A stretch of 48,225 nucleotides of DNA from Bacillota bacterium (GTDB taxonomy: Bacteria > Bacillota > Clostridia > Lachnospirales > Lachnospiraceae), in contig JAEYOY010000012.1 of the NCBI GenBank assembly GCA_023411215.1, positions 1 to 48,225 on the forward strand. Direction: 5' to 3'. Under the pieces are notes generated by a model, which had not been told where the DNA came from, ran no database searches, and saw only the letters and a list, made by a program, of their open reading frames with translations. Position numbers and translations under genes: made by a program. Every line of letters begins with the position of its first letter. Position 1 is the first letter of the stretch. Below are positions 24,890 to 33,439 of this stretch, piece by piece.

Positions 24890-25735
24890 ATGGCTTTAAT
24901 AATTGATGGCAAGAAGATATCCAGTGAGATTAAGGAAGAATTAAAAGAGAAGGTAGCAAAGCTGACAGAGGATGGCATTCAGATTACTCTGGCTGTTATC
25001 CAGGTAGGCAATGATCCGGCTTCATCGGTGTATGTCGGTAACAAGAAAAAAGCATGTGAGTATATCGGTATCCGTTCTCTCTCCTATGAGCTTCCAGAGA
25101 ATACGACACAGGAAGAGCTCTTAACCTTAGTTGCTAAATTGAATGCGGATACTAGTGTTAACGGCATATTAGTTCAATTACCGTTACCTTCTCATATTGA
25201 TGAAGATTTGGTGATCAAGACTATTGCTCCTGCAAAGGATGTAGATGGCTTCCACCCTGAGAGCGTAGGAGCCCTGAGTATAGGTCAAAAGGGTTTTGTA
25301 TCCTGTACCCCTGCCGGTATCATTCAACTGTTGAAGCGTTCCGGAATTGAGATAGAAGGAAAAGAATGCGTCATCATAGGAAGAAGTAATATAGTAGGCA
25401 AACCAATGGCTCTTTTGATGCTACGTGAGAATGCTACCGTAACCATTTGTCATTCCAGAACCAAGAATCTGAAGGAAGTGGCAAAGCGCGCAGATATATT
25501 AATTGTTGCGATCGGAAAACCCCTCTTTGTGAAACAAGAATTTATCAAAGAAGGTGCAGTAGTGATTGATGTTGGTATTCACAGGGATGCAGATAACAAA
25601 TTATGTGGCGATGTTGATTATTCAGATGTAATCGAGCATGTATCAGCCATAACACCTGTTCCCGGAGGTGTAGGACCTATGACAATAGCAATGTTAATGC
25701 ATAACTGCGTTGAATCGGCTACGATGAATCAATAA
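24890..25735 (+). CDS. folD: Methylenetetrahydrofolate dehydrogenase/cyclohydrolase
   Basis: Interconverts 5,10-methylene-, methenyl- and 10-formyl-tetrahydrofolate with NADP. The 281-residue protein has the catalytic region VGNDPASSVYVGNKKKACEYIGI (with the Tyr and Lys of the active site), the signature VQLPLPSHID, the PAKDVDGFHPESVG segment, the nucleotide loop IIGRSNIVGKPMA and the C-terminal signature TPVPGGVGPMTIAMLM. GGAGG (24880-24884) fixes the ATG at 24890 (an ATG at 24875 is too early). It is preceded by the nested terminator-like element at 24781, hinting at transcription control in the leader. Confidence 0.96.
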   Translation: MALIIDGKKISSEIKEELKEKVAKLTEDGIQITLAVIQVGNDPASSVYVGNKKKACEYIGIRSLSYELPENTTQEELLTLVAKLNADTSVNGILVQLPLPSHIDEDLVIKTIAPAKDVDGFHPESVGALSIGQKGFVSCTPAGIIQLLKRSGIEIEGKECVIIGRSNIVGKPMALLMLRENATVTICHSRTKNLKEVAKRADILIVAIGKPLFVKQEFIKEGAVVIDVGIHRDADNKLCGDVDYSDVIEHVSAITPVPGGVGPMTIAMLMHNCVESATMNQ

Positions 25736-25783
25736 TTATCGTATCTTAACCGTTTTTTTACATTAGCATATCAGGATTTAAGA

Positions 25784-26410
25784 ATGAAAGTGGAGAACCT
25801 AGTAATGAATATAGTACAAACCATGAATTATAAGAATTCGGAATATACCATATTAGCAGTGGAGCAAGAATGTATTATCCATCCAATTGCGTTGGGGTAT
25901 TTACCATATTCTTCTGCTTCTTTACAATGCTCTTTTTCTAGTCATTTCTTAATTAAGGATTATAAACTGCTGTTAAGTCACTTAGATATCGTTACAAATG
26001 AAGCTAGGAATATGGGAGGCATCCATATGGAAGGCTACACGAGAAAACATTCTTTTGAAGAGTTTCCGGTAAGCTATAACGGTGCTATCCTAATAGGAAC
26101 GAATATCGTGAAGGAGTATTATCTTAAGGGGAATACACCTGCATATTTCTCTTATCAGAAGCTGATTGAGCTGGTTTTTGAAAATGGCACACTAATCACT
26201 ACCGTGGATCAGAGCAGAGCAATGCTTCGCATACGTAAAAATCTTGAGTTAGGGCTTCGAAGCCTTGATAACAAACGAGACAAACGTTGTATTAACCGCT
26301 TTATGAATTCTGTCTTGGTAGGCGATTATAAGCCCTTCCTTTTACAATATAACCTTATGAAGTATGTAAAGGATATGAAAGAAGACTACTCTGTGGCAAG
26401 CTTGAGTTAA
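25784..26410 (+). CDS. Hypothetical protein
   Basis: A 208-residue soluble protein that I do not recognise. There is no signal peptide and no membrane segment. Fragments such as SFEEFPVSYNGAILIGTNIVKEYYLK and NGTLITTVDQSRAMLRIRKNLELGLRSLDNKRDKRCINRFM suggest a mixed alpha/beta fold with a basic helix near residues 165-190. The start is uncertain: ATG 25784 has a weak AGGA seven bases before, while ATG 25805 has TGGAG (25791-25795) at nine bases. It lies 49 bases after folD and could be cotranscribed. Codon use looks like that of its neighbours. Confidence 0.6.
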   Translation: MKVENLVMNIVQTMNYKNSEYTILAVEQECIIHPIALGYLPYSSASLQCSFSSHFLIKDYKLLLSHLDIVTNEARNMGGIHMEGYTRKHSFEEFPVSYNGAILIGTNIVKEYYLKGNTPAYFSYQKLIELVFENGTLITTVDQSRAMLRIRKNLELGLRSLDNKRDKRCINRFMNSVLVGDYKPFLLQYNLMKYVKDMKEDYSVASLS

Positions 26411-26426
26411 GGAGTTTTTAAGACAA

Positions 26427-26550
26427 TTTGTGCTATCACCCAAATTAAAAGTACTTTGGTAGCATGGGATGTTAGATTGAAAAATCACAGATTTTTCAAT
26501 CGGCAAATTTGTGCTACCGCCCAAATTCGCTGTGCTTAGGCAGCATGTAG
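26427..26550. repeat. Tandem repeat with a central perfect hairpin
   Basis: Two units beginning TTTGTGCTATCACCCAAATT (26427-26446) and TTTGTGCTACCGCCCAAATT (26508-26527) each run on to a GGTAGCATG or GGCAGCATG segment. Between them GATTGAAAAATC (26475-26486) pairs perfectly with 26490-26501 over a three-base loop. The unit start resembles the TTTGTGCC dispersed repeat. This fills most of the hypothetical gene-rimO gap. Confidence 0.5.
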
Positions 26551-26710
26551 GTTTAGTGTAAAATAAACTATTTCTTTTTTTGATAAAAGCTGTTACAATG
26601 TTTGTTGCAGTAAAAAACAAAGCATAATTACAACAGGCAGCTCTTTTAGCGTTTCCAATAAATCTCTTATTCGATTTGGAATGTTACAAAGTGTGAAATA
26701 CGGAGGAATA

Positions 26711-28048
26711 ATGAATATATATTTTATCTCACTGGGTTGCGATAAGAACCTGGTAGACAGTGAAAATATGCTTGGTATCCTGAACGAGAACGGATATCGG
26801 ATTACCAATGAGGAACAGGAAGCGGACATCATTATTATTAATACCTGCTGCTTCATACATGATGCAAAGGAAGAAAGCATCACAACGATACTGGAAATGG
26901 CAGAATATAAGAAGAATGGTAATTTGAAGGCATTGATTGTAACAGGTTGTCTGGCTGAACGTTATAAGGAAGAGATTTTGAAGGAAATTCCAGAGGTGGA
27001 TGCACTCCTCGGAACCTCCAGCTTTGCAAAGATTATTGAAGTAATCAAGGAAATTACAGATGGAAAGCAACATTCGCATTTTGAATCTCTGGAATTGCTT
27101 CCAAAGACGAACAATAAGCGTATGCTTACATCTGGTAGCTATTTTGCATATTTAAAAATAGCGGAAGGCTGTGATAAGCACTGTACTTACTGTATCATAC
27201 CTCAGGTAAGAGGAAATTATCGAAGTGTTCCCATGGAGGACTTAATTGAGGAAGCCAATTATCTTGCCGAGCAGGGAGTAAAGGAATTGATTCTTGTTGC
27301 GCAAGAGACCACGCTATACGGTAAGGATATCTACGGCGAGGTTCGATTATCAAAACTTCTCCATGAGTTATGTAAGATAAACGGAATCGAATGGATCCGT
27401 ATTCTTTATTGTTATCCCGAGGAGATTACGGATGAGTTGATTGAGACTATGAAACAGGAGCCAAAGCTTTGTCGTTATCTTGATCTGCCAATCCAGCATG
27501 CCTCTGATCGAATTCTGAAGCTGATGGGAAGAAGAACCAACAAATCAGATCTGGTTCATATTATAACAAAGCTTCGCAAGAATCTTCCCGATATAGTCCT
27601 AAGAACGACTCTGATTACCGGTTTTCCTACCGAGACACCAGAGGAGCATCAGGAACTGATGGAATTTGTGAAAGAGATGCGATTTGAGCGTCTTGGCGTA
27701 TTCACTTACTCCAAAGAAGATAATACAGCTGCAGCTAAATTAAAGCCTCAGATTCTGGCTAAAGTTAAGAAGCAAAGACAAAAGGAAATCATGAAGCTTC
27801 AGCAGGAAATAGTATTTCAACGAACTCAAAGCTTGGTTGGTGAGACCTTCGATGTATTAATTGAAGGAAGAATTGCGGACGAGGATCAGGTATATATCGG
27901 AAGAACTTATATGGATGCACCACAGGTGGATGGGTTTGTATTCTTATCTTCCGATCGGGAACTGATATCCGGCGATCTTGTGAAAACAATTATTACCGGG
28001 GCCAAGGGCTATGATCTCATAGGCGAGTTATCAGAAGGGAGTTTATAA
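26711..28048 (+). CDS. rimO: Ribosomal protein S12 methylthiotransferase
   Basis: A radical-SAM enzyme that adds a methylthio group to the conserved Asp of ribosomal protein S12. The 445-residue protein has three parts: the N-terminal MTTase domain (ISLGCDKNLVDSENM, INTCCFIHDAKEES, VTGCLAERY) with three cluster Cys, the radical-SAM core with GCDKHCTYCIIP (CxxxCxxC), and a C-terminal TRAM domain near residues 375-440. The opening SLGCDKNLVDSE is typical of RimO rather than MiaB. GGAGG (26702-26706) precedes the ATG at 26711. The pgsA gene starts two bases after its stop, so they are cotranscribed. Confidence 0.95.
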   Translation: MNIYFISLGCDKNLVDSENMLGILNENGYRITNEEQEADIIIINTCCFIHDAKEESITTILEMAEYKKNGNLKALIVTGCLAERYKEEILKEIPEVDALLGTSSFAKIIEVIKEITDGKQHSHFESLELLPKTNNKRMLTSGSYFAYLKIAEGCDKHCTYCIIPQVRGNYRSVPMEDLIEEANYLAEQGVKELILVAQETTLYGKDIYGEVRLSKLLHELCKINGIEWIRILYCYPEEITDELIETMKQEPKLCRYLDLPIQHASDRILKLMGRRTNKSDLVHIITKLRKNLPDIVLRTTLITGFPTETPEEHQELMEFVKEMRFERLGVFTYSKEDNTAAAKLKPQILAKVKKQRQKEIMKLQQEIVFQRTQSLVGETFDVLIEGRIADEDQVYIGRTYMDAPQVDGFVFLSSDRELISGDLVKTIITGAKGYDLIGELSEGSL

Positions 28049-28050
28049 CT

Positions 28051-28590
28051 ATGAATCTACCGAATAAAATTACAATTTTCAGAGTATGTATGATACCGAT
28101 ATTCCTTATATTTATGCTGGTATCTAATATTCCTGGAGGCAAATATATAGCCGCAGCCGTTTTTATCATTGCGGCCCTATCCGACCTACTGGACGGATAC
28201 ATTGCCAGGAAGCATAATCTGGTTACAAATTTCGGTAAGTTCATGGATCCTTTGGCGGATAAGCTCCTTGTATCCAGTGCACTGATCTGCCTGGTGGAAC
28301 TTAAGCTGTTACCTGCCTGGATCGTAATTGTCATCATTGCGAGGGAATTTATCATCAGCGGCTTCCGGCTGATTGCCTCCGATAATGGTGTTGTGATTGC
28401 AGCCAGCTGGTGGGGGAAGATTAAAACAGTGGTACAGATGGTAATGAGTATTATGCTGATTATTAATCTGGATTTTGACTTCATTAATGTTTTAGAGCAG
28501 ATTGCGGTATATCTTGCTGCGGTACTTACAATAATCTCGTTGATTGATTATATGATCAAGAATAAGAATGTATTGAAAGAAACACACTAA
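28051..28590 (+). CDS. pgsA: CDP-diacylglycerol-glycerol-3-phosphate 3-phosphatidyltransferase
   Basis: Makes phosphatidylglycerol phosphate, the first committed step to phosphatidylglycerol, in the membrane. The 179-residue protein starts MNLPNKITIFRVCMIPIF and carries the CDP-alcohol phosphatidyltransferase motif as DLLDGYIARKHNLVTNFGKF followed by MDPLADKLL, with all the conserved Asp, Gly and Arg residues. Several hydrophobic helices follow (about residues 13-30, 34-48, 90-110, 125-165). It begins two bases after rimO, so coupling is likely; cinA follows after a 229-base gap with a terminator. Confidence 0.94.
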   Translation: MNLPNKITIFRVCMIPIFLIFMLVSNIPGGKYIAAAVFIIAALSDLLDGYIARKHNLVTNFGKFMDPLADKLLVSSALICLVELKLLPAWIVIVIIAREFIISGFRLIASDNGVVIAASWWGKIKTVVQMVMSIMLIINLDFDFINVLEQIAVYLAAVLTIISLIDYMIKNKNVLKETH

Positions 28591-28606
28591 ATTAACATGC
28601 CTGTCC

Positions 28607-28700
28607 TTTTATTTTGTTTGTGCCAAGCATGTCCTTAACACTTTGAAGACTTCGGGTGCAAATTTTGGGTGTAAAAATCGCTTACTATTTTCACACTAAT
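28607..28700. repeat. Dispersed repeat copy in the pgsA-cinA gap
   Basis: Bases 28669-28700 (GTGTAAAAATCGCTTACTAT onward) are an inverted near-copy, about 27 of 31 positions, of 4493-4522 in the polyamine cluster. GTTTGTGCC at its left (about 28617) resembles the start of the TTTGTGCC repeat. Confidence 0.45.
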
Positions 28701-28727
28701 ATAATTGCAGTATCAGTAGATATTTAT

Positions 28728-28773
28728 GACACTATTTCTTATGTGCCTCAAGGCGTTGGAGATAGTGTCTTTT
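28728..28773 (+). terminator. Rho-independent terminator before cinA
   Basis: GACACTAT (28728-28735) pairs with ATAGTGTC (28762-28769), extended by a G-U-compatible pairing, then TTTTA. It probably ends the rimO-pgsA transcript. Confidence 0.7.
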
Positions 28774-28819
28774 ATACTAAACAGGTGCTTATTAAATAAT
28801 GATTATAAAGGAGAAAACA

Positions 28820-30079
28820 ATGACCGTTGAATTAATCAGTGTAGGAACCGAATTATTGCTAGGTAATATTGTGAACACCAATGCAAATTATTTATCACAA
28901 AAATGTGCCCAGTTAGGCTTTTCCCTATATTATCAGATAACCGTCGGCGATAATGAGGGCCGACTTTGTGAAAGCATTCGAACGGCCTTAAGCCGTTCCG
29001 ATATCCTGATCTTAACCGGAGGTCTCGGTCCCACTCAGGATGATATGACAAAAGAAGCAGTAGCAAAGGTTATGGAGCGGGAGCTGATCATGGACGAGGC
29101 CTCAAGACAACATATTGCCTCCTATTTCCGTTTTCGCTATCAAAAAGAGGTCAACGCTGTCATAACCGAAAATAATTGGAAGCAAGCCTTGAAAATTGAG
29201 GGTTCTATCGTTGTAGAAAACAATAACGGAACTGCTCCGGGTTATATCGTAGAGCAGGAGGGCAAGACAATTATCCTTATGCCTGGCCCGCCGAACGAGA
29301 TGATTCCCATGTTTGAGGAGGCCATTTATCCGTACCTTACTAAGAAACAGAATAAAATCTTTGTATCCAGCATGGTGAAGATCTGCGGTATTGGCGAGAG
29401 TAAAGCAGAGACAGATATTATGGATTTGATCAATGCCCAGACTAACCCGACCATTGCACCTTATGCCAAGAACGGCGAGGTACATTTCAGGGTAACTGCC
29501 TCGGCGGACCAAAAGGAAGAGGCTGTTAAGCTAATCCGGCCTGTTGTAGAAGAGTTGTACCGACGCTTTGGTGACAATATCTATAGTACTGATGAGGAGG
29601 AGTCTCTGGAGGATGTTTTAGTGAAAAGACTACAGGAGAAGAATTATACGATTGCGACTGCAGAATCCTGTACCGGTGGAATGTTGACAGGACGACTGGT
29701 TAACGTGCCAGGAATATCGAATATCCTAAAGGAAGGCTTTATAACCTATTCTAACGAGGCAAAGATGAAATATCTCGGTGTTAAAGAAGAGACCTTGGAA
29801 GTTTACGGCGCTGTCAGTCACCGCACCGCAGAGGAGATGGTCTGGGGTGCTGCAAAGACTGCCAAAGCGGATACTGCTCTGGCGATCACTGGGATTGCAG
29901 GTCCTGATGGTGGAACCGAGGATAAACCGGTAGGCTTAGTTTATATCGCCTGCCTGGTAAAGGACCAGGTAACCGTGAAGGAACTTCGTTTGAAAGGGAA
30001 CCGTTTAAAGATTCGGGATCAAAGTGTAATTGCAGCATTGGATCTACTACGACGTCAATTAAACCTGGGGCAGTCATAA
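28820..30079 (+). CDS. cinA: CinA-family protein (nicotinamide-nucleotide amidase/damage-inducible protein)
   Basis: A 419-residue two-domain protein. The N-terminal molybdenum-cofactor-like domain (MTVELISVGTELLLGNIVNTNA, TGGLGPTQDDMTKEAVA, LMPGPPNEM) acts in the family as an ADP-ribose-type pyrophosphatase. The C-terminal domain (from about residue 265, TIATAESCTGGMLTGRLVNVPG and ALAITGIAGPDGGTEDKPVGLVYIA) is the nicotinamide mononucleotide deamidase. AAAGGAG (28807-28813) is six bases before the ATG at 28820. In many Firmicutes cinA sits directly before recA; here recA is 16 kb away, so the block has been rearranged. Confidence 0.93.
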   Translation: MTVELISVGTELLLGNIVNTNANYLSQKCAQLGFSLYYQITVGDNEGRLCESIRTALSRSDILILTGGLGPTQDDMTKEAVAKVMERELIMDEASRQHIASYFRFRYQKEVNAVITENNWKQALKIEGSIVVENNNGTAPGYIVEQEGKTIILMPGPPNEMIPMFEEAIYPYLTKKQNKIFVSSMVKICGIGESKAETDIMDLINAQTNPTIAPYAKNGEVHFRVTASADQKEEAVKLIRPVVEELYRRFGDNIYSTDEEESLEDVLVKRLQEKNYTIATAESCTGGMLTGRLVNVPGISNILKEGFITYSNEAKMKYLGVKEETLEVYGAVSHRTAEEMVWGAAKTAKADTALAITGIAGPDGGTEDKPVGLVYIACLVKDQVTVKELRLKGNRLKIRDQSVIAALDLLRRQLNLGQS

Positions 30080-30400
30080 AACGAAGCAGTCTAGTAAAAA
30101 AGATAGATTATATCCCCTCGCCACTTGACTTTAGAGTGATATAGTAATTTATACCAATTTATATGGGTTTAATTGACATTAACGAAGTAAAATTTGTTGT
30201 AATTTAATAAAAATGTTCCATAATACCATAGAAATGACACAGTTATAGGCTATTGTTAAGACAATGAAGGTCCTAATAATGTTTATTATAAAAGTAGTTG
30301 GAATTATATGTATAATGCGAACGATTTTTATATCAAAAATTCTAGTTGCGCAATTCATTCGTAGTAATTCATGCTGCCTTGTATCATATAGGAGGTAATT
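30080..30400. other. AT-rich gap between cinA and the lipoprotein gene
   Basis: A TTGACA at 30173-30178 with TGTAAT at 30198-30203 (19-base spacing, longer than ideal) is the only promoter candidate. I see no hairpin with a T run and no repeat family member here. Confidence 0.3.
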
Positions 30401-31045
30401 ATGGAACGTATAAAGAGATATTTCGTATTGATTTTGATGGTTACAGGTTTGCTCCTCTTAGCGGGATGCAATATATTCCATTTGGATTTTTTCGATGAAT
30501 CGGAGGAGGATAGCAGTTCGGTAATCACCTTGGCTCCGAATGAGGACGAGAAGGATAATCCTTCATCGAGCATTGCAGACAACCCCGAAGGGAACAGCTC
30601 TGCTGAGTCCGAAAAATCGACTGAAGCTACACCAACACCCCCCGACATCCAACCTACCCAGAATATTGAACTGCCCCTGTATACTGTGAATGTAGATACT
30701 GGCGAGATAGAAGCGGAAATCGCATTGGTACCGGCAGATACCAAGATTACACCTGATCTAATTATTGAAAAAGTGGTAGAGTCAATGGCTGACCGATCAA
30801 TTGAAGTAGGTATTGAGGATGTTAGCTATAAGGATGATACCGTTATTGTCAGCTTTTATAAGGATAAGGCACCTCTTAGTGAGATGGGTTCCGCTTATGA
30901 AGCGGCCATTCTCGATGCAATTGCTCAAAGCCTGATAGATAATCAGAAGGATTACAACAAGGTAATATACCGTGCTGAAGGAGAAGCTTATACCAGCGGA
31001 CATTTTGAATTTGGATTAAATGATATTTATTTAGAAGATAAATAA
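30401..31045 (+). CDS. Lipoprotein with GerMN-like domain
   Basis: A 214-residue secreted lipoprotein. The signal peptide ends with the lipobox LLLAGCN (Cys23). A low-complexity linker rich in Ser, Glu, Asp, Pro and Thr covers about residues 30-90. The C-terminal domain (about 90-210), with VIVSFYKDKAPLSEMGSAYEAAILDAIAQSLIDN and KVIYRAEGEAYTSGHFEFGL, resembles the GerMN (sporulation/germination) fold, though the match is moderate. A GGAGG site lies ahead of the ATG. It stands alone, followed by a hairpin at 31099. A role in spores or the cell envelope is possible but not shown. Confidence 0.65.
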   Translation: MERIKRYFVLILMVTGLLLLAGCNIFHLDFFDESEEDSSSVITLAPNEDEKDNPSSSIADNPEGNSSAESEKSTEATPTPPDIQPTQNIELPLYTVNVDTGEIEAEIALVPADTKITPDLIIEKVVESMADRSIEVGIEDVSYKDDTVIVSFYKDKAPLSEMGSAYEAAILDAIAQSLIDNQKDYNKVIYRAEGEAYTSGHFEFGLNDIYLEDK

Positions 31046-31098
31046 AAGCAGAAACATATTAAGCGAACTATATATCTACCTGAATAAGAATAATTTTC

Positions 31099-31144
31099 AT
31101 TAGGTAATTGCGATACAGTATTTTGTATTCGACAATTACCTAAT
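31099..31144 (+). terminator. Hairpin after the lipoprotein gene
   Basis: ATTAGGTAATTG (31099-31110) pairs perfectly with CAATTACCTAAT (31133-31144), with partial pairing inside the loop (GATAC/GTATTC). There is no T run, so it may be a transcript-stabilising end or an inefficient terminator. Confidence 0.45.
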
Positions 31145-31168
31145 ATCATGTTATCTTAGATATGCGAT

Positions 31169-31290
31169 ATAGCAGATTAGTCCATGATATCAATAGAACT
31201 TCATGTGCTTGCACAATGAAGTTTTGTTGATATCATGGATAAGTGCAACGACAACACAATGGCTCTTTCATTGTGTTGCTAATCTGCTAT
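31169..31290. repeat. Three-arm palindromic element
   Basis: An outer stem ATAGCAGATTAG (31169-31180) pairs with 31279-31290. It encloses arm A, 31181-31239, a nearly continuous helix (TCCATGATATCAA with 31227-31239, then AACTTCAT with ATGAAGTT and GTGC with GCAC), and arm B, CAACACAATG (31252-31261) with 31269-31278. G-U pairs fill the only gap in arm A. Confidence 0.65.
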
Positions 31291-31306
31291 TTGAGAACAC
31301 CTAGAT

Positions 31307-31350
31307 TATCAATAGAACTTCATGTGCTTGCACAATGAAGTTTTGTTGAT
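31307..31350. repeat. Second copy of the arm A hairpin
   Basis: Bases 31307-31350 repeat 31188-31231 exactly over 44 bases. The flanks differ but keep partial inverted pairing (GATTAT on the left, ATAATC on the right). The copy lies 52 bases ahead of the next gene. Confidence 0.7.
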
Positions 31351-31401
31351 TATAATCTTCTTGTTCCTATGGACTTGATATAGAGAAAGGTATTGAACGT
31401 T

Positions 31402-32634
31402 ATGAGTAAGGTTTATGTGATTGGAGGCGGCGCGGCAGGTATGCTTGCTGCAATTGCCGCGGCACGAGGCGGCCATCAGGTCGTGCTTCTGGAGAAGAAT
31501 GAAAAGCTAGGGAAAAAGCTGTTTATAACGGGAAAAGGTAGATGTAATCTTACCAATGCCTGCGATAGAGATGCTTTTTTTGAGCAGGTGGTAACCAATC
31601 CCAAGTTCATGTTCAAAGCGTATCATACCTTAAGTAATTATGATGCTATGGATTTCTTTGAACAGCTCGGTCTACCCATTAAGGTAGAACGAGGAAACCG
31701 GGTATTTCCAGAATCGGATAAGTCCTCCGATGTCATCGCAGTGCTTCGAAAGGAACTGGAGCGATTGTCCGTAATGCTTCGATATAAGAGTGAGGTTACC
31801 AAGATTATTCTAAAGGATGGCAGCTTTCATGGTTTGAAAATTAAGAACTCCGAGGAGATTTTTCTTGGAGATTCTGTCATTATCACTACAGGTGGTTTAT
31901 CTTACCCGATAACCGGTTCCACCGGTGACGGTTATACCTTTGCCAAAGCATTAGGGCATACCGTCACAGAACTATATCCTTCGCTGGTTCCCCTTCATAC
32001 CAAAGAAACCTTTGTGAAGGAGCTTATGGGGTTATCCCTCAGAAATATTAAAGTCAGTATTACAAGTGGTCAAAAACAAATCTATCAGGATTTTGGAGAA
32101 TTGCTTTTTACTCATTTTGGTGTAAGCGGTCCGGTCATCTTAAGTGCAAGCAGCTATATCATTCCATATCTTAAGAATAGGGAGCCGATCGTGCTAAGCA
32201 TTGATCTAAAGCCTGCTCTTACTGAGGAGCAGTTGGACGCACGAATATTACGAGATTTTGAAGAATATAAAAATAAACAATTTAAGAATTCGTTAGACCA
32301 CCTATTGCCAAATAAACTAATAGATGTTATTATTCGTCTAAGCCCTATCGATTCGGAAAAGAAAGTAAATTCCATCACGAAAGAAGAACGGCTTGCTCTC
32401 GTTGGTCTTTTGAAGCACTTTACGCTTCATATCACTAAGCTCAGCGAATATAATCAAGCGGTCATTACAAAGGGTGGAATCAACGTGAAGGAGATTAATC
32501 CTTCAACGATGGAATCAAAATTGGTGAAAAATGTATTTTTTGCAGGAGAGGTTCTTGACCTGGATGCTCTGACCGGCGGTTACAATCTACAAATAGCATG
32601 GTCTACCGGATATCTGGCAGGCTTATCCGTATAA
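31402..32634 (+). CDS. NAD(P)/FAD-dependent oxidoreductase (HI0933/BaiN family)
   Basis: A 410-residue flavoprotein. The N-terminal dinucleotide-binding motif VYVIGGGAAGMLAAIAAARGG is followed by the family-specific LEKNEKLGKKLFITGKGRCNLTNA. TTGGLSYPITGSTGDGY and the C-terminal FAGEVLDLDALTGGYNLQIAWSTG complete the FAD-binding fold, with an inserted middle domain. The best-known relative, BaiN, reduces bile acids, but most members have no known substrate, so no reaction is assigned. GAAAGG (31385-31390) is 11 bases from the ATG at 31402; a TTG at 31393 is possible. cmk follows within 38 bases, so they are likely cotranscribed. Confidence 0.88.
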   Translation: MSKVYVIGGGAAGMLAAIAAARGGHQVVLLEKNEKLGKKLFITGKGRCNLTNACDRDAFFEQVVTNPKFMFKAYHTLSNYDAMDFFEQLGLPIKVERGNRVFPESDKSSDVIAVLRKELERLSVMLRYKSEVTKIILKDGSFHGLKIKNSEEIFLGDSVIITTGGLSYPITGSTGDGYTFAKALGHTVTELYPSLVPLHTKETFVKELMGLSLRNIKVSITSGQKQIYQDFGELLFTHFGVSGPVILSASSYIIPYLKNREPIVLSIDLKPALTEEQLDARILRDFEEYKNKQFKNSLDHLLPNKLIDVIIRLSPIDSEKKVNSITKEERLALVGLLKHFTLHITKLSEYNQAVITKGGINVKEINPSTMESKLVKNVFFAGEVLDLDALTGGYNLQIAWSTGYLAGLSV

Positions 32635-32672
32635 TATACATTTCACATAAAGAAACTCGGAGGTGGATTGTT

Positions 32673-33344
32673 ATGAAGAATTTCAATCTTGCAATTGACG
32701 GACCGGCTGGAGCCGGTAAAAGCACCATAGCAAAACGATTAGCAAAGCGGCTTGGATTCATTTATGTGGATACCGGAGCAATGTATCGTGCTATGGCATT
32801 ATATTTTTTAAGAAACAACATCGAGGCATCAGATACTGTACGAATTGAAGCTGCCTGTAATGAGGTAGACATTACGATTGAGTATAAGAATGGCGAACAG
32901 TTTGTTATCCTGAATGGAGAGAATGTCAATGGTTTAATCCGTACGGAAGAAGTCGGAAACATGGCAAGTGCCTCATCTGTGAATAAGACCGTTCGTTTGA
33001 AGCTGGTTGAACTACAGCAGAATCTGGCTAAGAAGGAAAGCGTCGTTATGGATGGAAGAGATATCGGAACCTGTGTTCTTCCGGATGCTGATTTAAAGAT
33101 ATATCTGACCGCTACTTCCAAAGAGCGTGCCAGAAGAAGATGGGCAGAACTTAAGGATAAAGGTGTGACTGCAGACATTGAAGCGATCGAGCAGGATATA
33201 ATTGACCGCGATCAGAGAGATATGACCAGAGAACATTCCCCTCTGCGACAGGCAGAGGATGCAGTATTTTTAGATTCCTCGAGCTTTACCATTGATGAGG
33301 TAGTGGACAAGATAATGCAGCTGTATCAAGAGAAGGTAAAATAA
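32673..33344 (+). CDS. cmk: Cytidylate kinase
   Basis: Phosphorylates CMP and dCMP with ATP. The 223-residue protein has the P-loop DGPAGAGKSTIAKRLAKRLG, the CMP-binding YVDTGAMYRAMALYF, the VMDGRDIGTCVLPDADLKIYLTA segment and the lid-region RRRWAEL with DRDQRDMTREHSPLRQAEDA. GGAGGTGG (32659-32666) places the ATG at 32673; frames reading further upstream overlap the previous gene. It lies 95 bases before ispH-rpsA, an arrangement common in clostridia. Confidence 0.96.
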   Translation: MKNFNLAIDGPAGAGKSTIAKRLAKRLGFIYVDTGAMYRAMALYFLRNNIEASDTVRIEAACNEVDITIEYKNGEQFVILNGENVNGLIRTEEVGNMASASSVNKTVRLKLVELQQNLAKKESVVMDGRDIGTCVLPDADLKIYLTATSKERARRRWAELKDKGVTADIEAIEQDIIDRDQRDMTREHSPLRQAEDAVFLDSSSFTIDEVVDKIMQLYQEKVK

Positions 33345-33439
33345 TAATCCTTTGTATCACTTCACTGATCACTGTTTTGTGGGATTTTATGTTTGATCTT
33401 AACCTGATGCTCATTTTGCAGAAAGGAAGGTAGAACAGA

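Noticed and set aside
31188..31350. Two-copy 44-base direct repeat as a minimal CRISPR array
   Set aside because: Only two copies, each a long palindrome with a 75-base interval that itself contains hairpins; no cas genes nearby.
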